Below are positions 57,439-64,000 of a stretch of 64,000 nucleotides of DNA, one piece after another. Made by a program: the position numbers and the translations under genes. Location of the stretch: NCBI GenBank assembly GCA_018350325.1, contig JAEVLN010000016.1, positions 424,193 through 488,192 on the forward strand. The letters run 5' to 3'. The DNA is from Globodera rostochiensis (Eukaryota; Nematoda; Chromadorea; Rhabditida; Heteroderidae). The first letter of the stretch is position 1; the number at the start of each line of letters is the position of its first letter. The notes beneath the pieces are model-generated. The model was not told the DNA's origin. It was given only the letters and a program-made list of their open reading frames with translations, and did no database searches.

Positions 57439-58176
57439 GTGTACCTAGACCCCGGCACTTGTTATTATTTGTGACTATGAAATTAACATAGTATAATTTA
57501 TGGGTTCGTTTTATCTTCCACTAACATCGAGTCACGTATTATAACATCCAATCACGTATTATAACATTCAATCACGAATTATAACATCCAATCACGTATT
57601 ATAACATTCAATCACGAATTATAACATCCAATCACGAATTATAACATCCAATCACATATTACAACATCCGATCACACGCTCCCCCCATACTCTAACTATT
57701 TCTTTATTTTCTCGCACGCTATCTCTAACTATTTCTTCATTTTTTCGCACGCTATTTTGTTCGTGATTCATGTTACGTATTACCACACACTGTGTTATCC
57801 TCGCACTCTCTTTTTCTTCAGGACACCTAGGCCCGTACAAATCCTGCTGGACGCGTGCGTGCGCGTACAAATCCTGCTGGACTAACATGAATCACGAACA
57901 AAATAGCGTGCGAGAAAATGAAGAAATAGTTAGAGTTTGTGCGCGTCTGACAAGCACACTATTTCTTTTCTTTTCGTCAAACTCCCACACTATTTTCCAC
58001 TAGTTTCCTTTTCTTTGGAACAGAATACCTAGATGGTAAAATATGTGGGGAGCGTGTGATTGGATGTTGTAATATGTGATTGGTTGTGGTATGTATTCAA
58101 AAAGTGTTATGGTGTGTTAACGCGTATGCGGACCGTGTGACCTCCCATAGTCACAAAGAATCAAGTGCCGGGGTCT
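57439..58176. mobile_element. Inverted-repeat element with internal 20-bp tandem repeat
   Basis: Imperfect termini share TAGACCCCGGCACTTG and TTTGTGACTATG in inverted orientation (57445-57480 and 58145-58175). Inside are about seven copies of CAATCACGTATTATAACATC (57535-57665) and a further inverted pair around AGCGTGCGAGAAAATGAAG (57705-57770 and 57890-57935). The 8-mer AAAGGACA lies just outside both ends but not flush, so the target duplication is unsure. Confidence 0.6.
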
Positions 58177-58274
58177 ACGTGTACCCCAAATAAAGGACAA
58201 GTCTTTAAAAAAGGACATTTCAAATTTTAAAGATCTACTCGACGAGACAAAACGAACGGTACCATTATAGCGAG

Positions 58275-59372
58275 CAGTGTTTTGCTGTTCCAACAATTTT
58301 GAACCTGTTCCTGTTCTGTTCTGAAATCTTAGAACAGCCTATCTGTTCTGTTCCTGTTCTGTTCCGACCTCGAGAACAGAACAGAACAGGAACAGAACAG
58401 AGTAAACTGTTCTTAGACTGTTCCAAATTAAAAATTTTCCGAGTGAAATTCAGTCTGAAATTTTAATCGATGATTCATTGGTCAAAGTGTTAGTCACTTC
58501 CTAGTGATGCTCGAGACCTAACTTTAACAAGAGTTGCCCCCGAGACTCGAGAATTGACTCCCAAAAATCCGAGACTTTTACCAAAATATTTTAAGTTAGG
58601 TTTATAAGGTTGCTCCTCGACCCTCTGGGAGCCGAGGATGTCGGGGTTGGTCATATCGAGGGTCGGGGGCGACCCAATTTTGAGAATGGGGAGCAGCCCT
58701 AATTCAAAATTTTTTGAGAATTCTGCTTTACATCAGGGGGGAGGGGCGGGAAGGGGTCGGCGGTGCCAATAGGCGCCGCCGAGAAAATTTTGAATTTTTG
58801 ACTTAATTTGTTAAGGGATTTGCAACCATTTTTTGAAGATTTTGATGGAATTGTTAAAAAAATGGTCTTGATTTTTAAAAACAAAAGGGTACCCCTATGA
58901 TTTTTTTCTCAAGTTTAATGAAATTTTTCGAAAAATATTAAATCTAAAGTATTTTTAATTACCATCAAAGTTCGTAAAGAGAAAAAAAAATCATTTACAA
59001 AGTAGGGGGTTCGAACCCACAGCCCCAGGCATCACATATCACTCACCATTAACACCACACCAGGGAGTAAAGAATAAAGAATAAAAAAGAATTTCACTAG
59101 GAAAAGTTGAACCTTAGACAAAATTGAACCAAGGCACACACTTTAACCACTGCGCCACGTGAGATCATAATGAATCGTTGGAAAATTTCAAATATATACT
59201 CAATAAAAGTTCAATTCTTCAATTTTTACCCTGTTCTAGCTTGGCCTGTTCTGTTCCTGTTCTGTTCCTGTTCCAAGGATTTTGAATCTGTTCCTGTTCC
59301 TGTGCTGTTCTGAAATCTTAGAACAGAACAGAACAGGAACAGAACAGGCCAAGCTGGAACAGCAAAACACTG
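58275..59372. mobile_element. hAT-type element, 1098 bp
   Basis: Terminal repeat CAGTGTTTTGCTGTTCC, subterminal arrays of CTGTTCCTGTTCTGTTC on both sides, and the 8-bp duplication ATAGCGAG at 58267-58274 and 59373-59380. The interior has a GC hairpin (58758) and two tRNA-like modules. No transposase frame. Confidence 0.9.
58995..59170 (-). repeat. Two tRNA-like modules inside the hAT element
   Basis: On the minus strand, TGGCGCAGTGG (perfect A box, near 59155) is followed by AGGTTCAAC (B-box-like, near 59105). A second pair TGGTGTTAATGG (near 59050) and GGGTTCGAACCC (near 59010) follows. Neither closes a full cloverleaf by eye. Confidence 0.5.
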
Positions 59373-59532
59373 ATAGCGAGTCGGGGTTCGTCTGATATGT
59401 ATGCGCGCGCACCCCTAAGAATATGTACTTCAATAGAAAAATGCTGTGCGAATTTATTACCAAAACAAGCCTCAATACAATGTATTTTGAAAACCAAGTT
59501 ATTTAAAATCTGAATTCCGGGTTGGGAGGACA

Positions 59533-62500
59533 TTATAACTGCAATGTACAACATTTTGCCGCACCGCCACTTTTAATAAACTCAGACATGTCCACAAACT
59601 TGACCGTAAAGCCCAATTTCTGCACCATACTTGCTGTGTGTTCCGTGCCGCTGGAAAGTATAAGTTAAGTATATAACAGTGTGACTATGATCAGGGACGT
59701 ACCCAGAAATGAAGGGGTAATGGTGGTGTCCGTCTGAGCACCAATTCATCTTCTTTAATGCAATTTTTTGAGAATTCTGGGAGGAGGGTGGTCGGCGGTG
59801 CCAATAGGCGCCGCCAAGATTTTTTTTTTGAAGATTTAACGATTTTTTAAGAAAATTGATCCAAAAAAAGTTGCAAAACAAAAGGGTCCCGCTTCGGGGG
59901 GGGGGGGGGGAATCCCCCCCCCCCCCCTGGGTACGTCCCTGGCTATGATTACCTATTTATGATTACGGTTTTGTCAATAACAATCGAATTGCAAGCAAAT
60001 CTCATGGCATCCTCCTCATGAACAGCTATAAGTTCGATTTCATTCGACAAATTGTGTCTCGCCACTGAAAGTGCGTTCAGTTTATAATAATCGCAAAATT
60101 GGGGGTCTATATACCCGCCAGCAATGTGCAAAAATAAGAAAGATCTGCACGTTAAAAAAAATTCCCCACATATTTACGGGGGCCGGTAAATTGCTCTCCG
60201 TGAGAAAAAATAAAATGGTAAAATTCATCTCAGAATTTTTCTATTTATCTTTTCTTTCAACACCACTGCTAGCCATAAACAGGAAAGAGTGGTTGCAATT
60301 CTTGGAAGTACTCGGGGGTTATTGAGATATGTAGCTGATCAAGAATATGACATCAGATTCATCATAAGACGTCATCTAATCTATGATTTTTGAAAAAAAT
60401 AGTTTTCCAAGTTGAAAAAAGGTGGTTTTAGGGGGGTATTCGGGGTTCGTAGAATCCGAATCTGACTCTCTTGTTGTAGTTTCGTGCTTCCATCGATTTT
60501 GAGCAATAAATGTGATTTTTGAAAATTCGAAAAAAATTCGAATGTGGGTGCGGGGTTTGAAATTGGTCTATATAAATGCCAGATTCTGATTACGCCCCCC
60601 GAATACCCCTAAAAACACCTTTTTCTCAACTTTGAAAAAAAAATTTTAATTTTTTTACAAAAACAGATGTCGAATCATAGATTAGATGATGTCTTATGAT
60701 GAATCTGATGTCATATTCGTGATCAGCTACATACCTCAATAACCCCCGAGTACTTCCAAGAATTGCATAAAATCTTCAAATTCCGCTCATAAATGATGCT
60801 TTTTTCTTACTAAAAAGCGAATGACCCAAAAAAAGCGAATGGTCCTAAAAAGCGAATGACGAAAACCCCGAAATAGTTTTTTTTAGTTACGAATAGTGAC
60901 GTTAAAACGACGAAATTTTCGACTAAAACATGTTTTTCGTGCATAACTCGCCAAAACAAAGCTGCAGAAAAAATAATTAAATAACTAAAAATCCGCACCC
61001 TAATAATGTTTAATAAATAAATATTTAAAATACTCATATTATTTGCTGACCAGGGTCAAATGCATAAGGGTAGTAAATTGCAATTTCTTCATTGAGCGGA
61101 CAGAAGCAAGTGTCGATATGATAAAAGCTTAAAGGAAAATTGAATGGTCAGGAAAATTGAGTGATAAAACACCGTGGGTCAATGAGTCGAATGCCATACA
61201 CTTTGAATGGGACTTCGTAGTCTCTCAGCTTTTCGGAAATAAGCGTAAGTGCTCTCACATCCGTTCTCGGCCCAATTCCGCAAAACAATTTTTCTTTTCC
61301 TATCCACAGAGCGTCCCCAGCCCCTACAAATTATCTTTGCGGAGAAAACATATTTCATTTGACCCACCTTCAAAAGGAACGTGAAGATCTTTGAAGGTTT
61401 TGTAGCCATTTTGTTTAAACCATTTGTCGTAAAAGTGCTGTTCACCTTTATGAAAAAACTCAAACGCATTGATTTGATATAAATCGGAAGAACCTTTCCT
61501 TTCTGGGTAAAAAAAATTGCTTAAAAAAGCGTTTTTTCCGCGAACAACGCCAGCATTAGCAGTGAAAACCAAGTCTGGGTAATTGTCAGCTCCCTTAAAT
61601 AGTACAATAACTGACTTCTAACGCCGGAGGCAGTGATTCGGAAGGACGAAAGCCTCTCAGAATATAAATTAAATGAAAATAGTTTGGAGGTTCTGATTCA
61701 AATCCCCCTAAAATGGAATTGGTCCCCCGAGGGGAAAAAACTGGTCACCAAGATATATACCGTATTTCCTAAAATAGAGCCCCCGGGGGTTTTATTTTTC
61801 AACCCTCCCCCAAAAAGGGAGGTTTTATTTCAGGGGGGGGGGTCTATTTTAGGAAATACGGTATGTCGTATTCCATTTAAATATTATCTATCAATTTAAG
61901 TGTTAAAATATGTATTCATCCGTTCATTTTGACGTAACGATGTAAAATGCGTAAACACAGGACCTCCAACTCCAGTGATAAGTAGGGAGGAAAATTATAT
62001 GCACATAAAATCTTGAAATATGCGCATAAAATATGCACCAAAAATTCCAAAATATGCACATAAAAGAAAAAAATATGCACATAAATTTTTCAAATCCTAT
62101 ATAAAATTCGCCAAATCACGAAAAGTCAATTTTTAGGGGTACATTTTTGAAAAAGTCAATTTTAGGGGTGTGTTTTTTGAAAATTTTGAAAAAGTCAATT
62201 TTAGGGGGTGTGTTTTTTGAAAATTTTGAAAAAGTCGATCTTTAGGGGTTATTTTTCGTTTTTATTGCATTTTTGTTAAGGAATTTTTGAAAAATGGCGA
62301 AAATGCCAAAATATGCACATAAACAGCGAAATATGCACAAATATGCAAATATGCACATAAATCGCGAAATATGCAAAAATATGCAAAATATGCGATAAGC
62401 TATTATGTCTCCGTATTTTGGTCCAGTTAATTTTTTAGGTGACCAGTCTTTCGTACGGTGACCAATTTCCATTTTAAAGCCGATGACAATTTTCTGGCAC

Positions 62501-64000
62501 TTCGCCGGTGGGGCGACCGACGGAGCACCAGGATTCGGCTCGCACGATTCGGCGCCGACAAGTTTTTCGTTATAACTTTGTTCAAAGTCAACCAAACCAA
62601 ACATTCTTGGTATCATTCGAAAGCATGTAATAAGTAGAAGCTTACAAAGTCAAAGGCTAACCGATTTGTCTTTTCAAAAAAAGGTTATAGGTTTAAAACC
62701 TGCGAAAATTGCCATTTTTGTCGTGGTGAACTTTCTTTGTTTAACTCGAATCGGTTAGCTTTTGCCTTTGTAATCTTCTACTTATTACATGTTTTCAAAT
62801 GATACCAAGAATGTTTGGTTTGGTTGTTGAACAAAGTTTTAACGAAAAACTTGTCGGCGCCCAATCGTGCCGCGCCGAATCGTGCGCGCCGAATTGCGGG
62901 GTACCGGCGCTCGAAGTGTTTAAAATGATTTTCTACGCAACTTTATGGGGAAAGGGCCGTTTCGGTCCCGCCGTTTCGGTCCCGACCAGTTCGGTCCCAG
63001 GGTCGTTTCGGTCCCAAACATTTTTCACATATACAATACATGTCAAATACATCTGAGCCGTAAAAAACGGCCATTTTTTTATCCCAAACATTTATTACTA
63101 GGGATGGGATTTATATGCTCCAAAAATGGCCAAATATGCACCAAAATATGCCAAAAATGCCGAAATATGCACCAAAAATGCCGAAATATGCACCGAAAAA
63201 TGGCACTTTTAGTACACAAATTTGCTTATACTTAATTTTTTTTTCTTCTTTTAACGCCTAATAAATAGATTTAAAGCTTTTTCGCGTATTATTTTGTCAT
63301 TTTTGGATAGTTGAAAAAGATCGAAAAAATGGACGGTGGTTTTAACCGTCAGGCCAATTTCGCCAGATGGCCATCTCCGCGCCAGCCACTCAAAAATATG
63401 CAAAATGCATATAATCCCATCCCTATTTATTACATAAAAAGCGGGTCTTTTCCGTTATACGACCCTCTCCCCAAATCTGCTGAAAACATCATATATGGGG
63501 TTTTCAAGGGTGCTGATCACGAATCTGACAATATTTTTAAGATCAAGATTTTAAAAATCTATGCTTTTTATTTTTAACAAAAGCTAAAGACTTAGGGGTT
63601 GTTAGGCTTACGAACGCTAAGCGCAGGGTGGCTTAGGCCTAAGCCTAACGAACCCCAAGCCAGGGTGGCTTAGCCCTAAGCCTAACGAACCCCAAGCCAG
63701 GATGTCTTAGGCCTAAGCCTAACGAACCCCAAGCCAGGGTGGCTTAGGCCTAAGCCTAACGAACCCCTAAGCCTCTTGATGGTAAAAAGAATAATAGCAA
63801 TTTACGACCTCCACTCACTTTATGAAATCATAAGAAAAACGATAAAATGAGTCGACTTTTACCCCAAAGCAATTTTAATTCCGAAACTCACCACTGGCTC
63901 CATTACTTCTATATGGGCACCCGATTCCTAAATTTTACGAAAGATAAAAACAGGAATCGAATGTGAGGGGCTTATTGGGCACCTCAAGCGTCCGTTTCAG
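59533..64000 (-). CDS. Amidinotransferase/DDAH-like hydrolase, 5' end outside window
   Basis: Seven minus-strand exons are visible: 63983 to the window edge, 63892-63927, 61368-61593, 61173-61323, 61051-61127, 59953-60064 and 59533-59650. They sum to 738 bp, all in phase (245 aa of a partial protein). Motifs in order: HIEVMEPV, YPDLVFTANAGVVRGK, VPFEGAGDALW, the histidine motif DPRFYHIDTCFCPL, EEDAMRFACNSIVI and the C-terminal SGGAAKCCTLQL with the likely nucleophilic cysteine. This is the guanidino-group-modifying pentein fold (dimethylarginine dimethylaminohydrolase and relatives); the NAG variant of the first motif suggests the COG1834 branch rather than classical DDAH. Substrate is unknown. 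Two introns, 60065-61050 and the 2.3-kb 61594-63891, are packed with transposable elements. Confidence 0.85.
60299..60768. repeat. Foldback element in amidinotransferase intron
   Basis: Arms 60299-60389 and 60667-60768 share, inverted, GAAGTACTCGGGGGTTATTG, GTAGCTGATCAAGAATATGA and CATCTAATCTATGATT. Inner inverted words around TAGAATCCGAATCTGA tie it to 13388-13822. Confidence 0.8.
61760..61861. mobile_element. 102-bp Tc1/mariner-type MITE
   Basis: Perfect 19-bp terminal repeat CCGTATTTCCTAAAATAGA and its complement, flanked by TA on both sides (61758-61759, 61862-61863). The GC-rich centre can form a further stem. TA duplication is typical of the Tc1/mariner superfamily. Confidence 0.85.
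62545..62875. repeat. Foldback element in amidinotransferase intron
   Basis: Arms about 62545-62665 and 62750-62875 are inverted copies sharing CCAAACATTCTTGGTATCAT, AAGTAGAAG and CGCCGACAAGTTTTTCGTT. Confidence 0.8.
62955..63020. repeat. Array of CGTTTCGGTCCC units (possible family D bow-tie end)
   Basis: Four units of (C)GTTTCGGTCCC(G) or AGTTCGGTCCC in a row. The layout resembles the end arrays of families A-C, but no inverted partner exists in the window, so it may be a solo end or decayed copy. Confidence 0.5.
63099..63425. mobile_element. hAT-type miniature element, 327 bp
   Basis: Terminal repeat TAGGGATGGGATT with its perfect complement at the right end; 8-bp duplication TTTATTAC at 63091-63098 and 63426-63433. 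Subterminal repeats of AAATATGCACCAAAA type. The ATATGCACATAAA-rich stretch at 61990-62400 shares these words. Confidence 0.9.
63592..63772. repeat. Telomere-like palindromic repeat array
   Basis: Four to five units of TTAGGCCTAAGCCTAACG and CCCCAAGCCAGGGTGGC, the same 37-bp family as 30120-30530 in opposite orientation. It lies in the first long intron of the amidinotransferase gene. Confidence 0.85.

Noticed and set aside
56994..57491. 165-codon plus-strand frame opposite the sws-1 start
   Set aside because: It crosses a GC hairpin repeat and the start of a transposon, has no recognisable domain, and is antisense to a well-supported first exon.
58700..59480. Short frames within 58275-59372
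   Set aside because: Inside a hAT-type element; derived from subterminal repeats and hairpin sequence, not a transposase.

Overview
The window is eukaryotic and very probably nematode. It carries intron-rich genes with short GT-AG introns (often 40-60 bp), protein families laid out as in Caenorhabditis, repeated copies of the nematode telomeric hexamer TTAGGC, and 3' splice-like sites a few bases before start codons that would suit spliced-leader addition. A tylenchid plant parasite such as a cyst nematode is my guess from intron style, long G/C homopolymers and repeat load; that step is inference.

Plus-strand genes: an axin-like Wnt scaffold (5968-9355), a theta-type diacylglycerol kinase (17175-21160, 16 exons, 996 aa), ATP-citrate lyase (23426-29113, 22 exons, 1109 aa) and clustered-mitochondria protein CLU (33526-38773). 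Minus-strand genes: a four-pass membrane protein (9737-12212) preceded by a small single-pass protein (12334-12751), a 643-aa coiled-coil protein I do not recognise (43498-50945), DNA topoisomerase III alpha (51740-55344, 684 aa) preceded closely by the SWIM-domain Shu-complex protein SWS1/ZSWIM7 (55617-56995), and a DDAH/amidinotransferase-like enzyme whose 5' end runs off the window (59533 to beyond 64000). For DGK, ACLY, TOP3A, SWS1, the coiled-coil gene and the amidinotransferase I joined exons by hand, and the summed lengths stay in frame. This is good internal evidence for the models.

Almost everything else is mobile DNA. I can place 8-bp target duplications on eight insertions (hAT-type signature). 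Four of them have plain hAT-style inverted termini. Four have a 'bow-tie' layout, in which each end is an inward-facing array of a 12-26 bp motif and the motif differs by family. One bow-tie element carries a broken FLYWCH zinc-finger ORF, itself interrupted by a nested hAT element. Another sits inside what was a 40-bp intron. Two insertions have an intact empty site elsewhere in the window. Further repeats are foldback elements, a 37-bp palindromic repeat built around TTAGGC, a dispersed GC hairpin in about a dozen copies, tRNA-derived modules, a 31-bp satellite, a 40-bp intronic array that multiplies a 3' splice site, and a 1-kb polypurine tract upstream of axin.

The genes do not form one pathway. 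The one striking functional pairing is SWS1 with TOP3A, which lie on the same strand about 270 bp apart and both act on recombination intermediates; they may be an operon. The small membrane-protein gene and the four-pass gene are spaced the same way.
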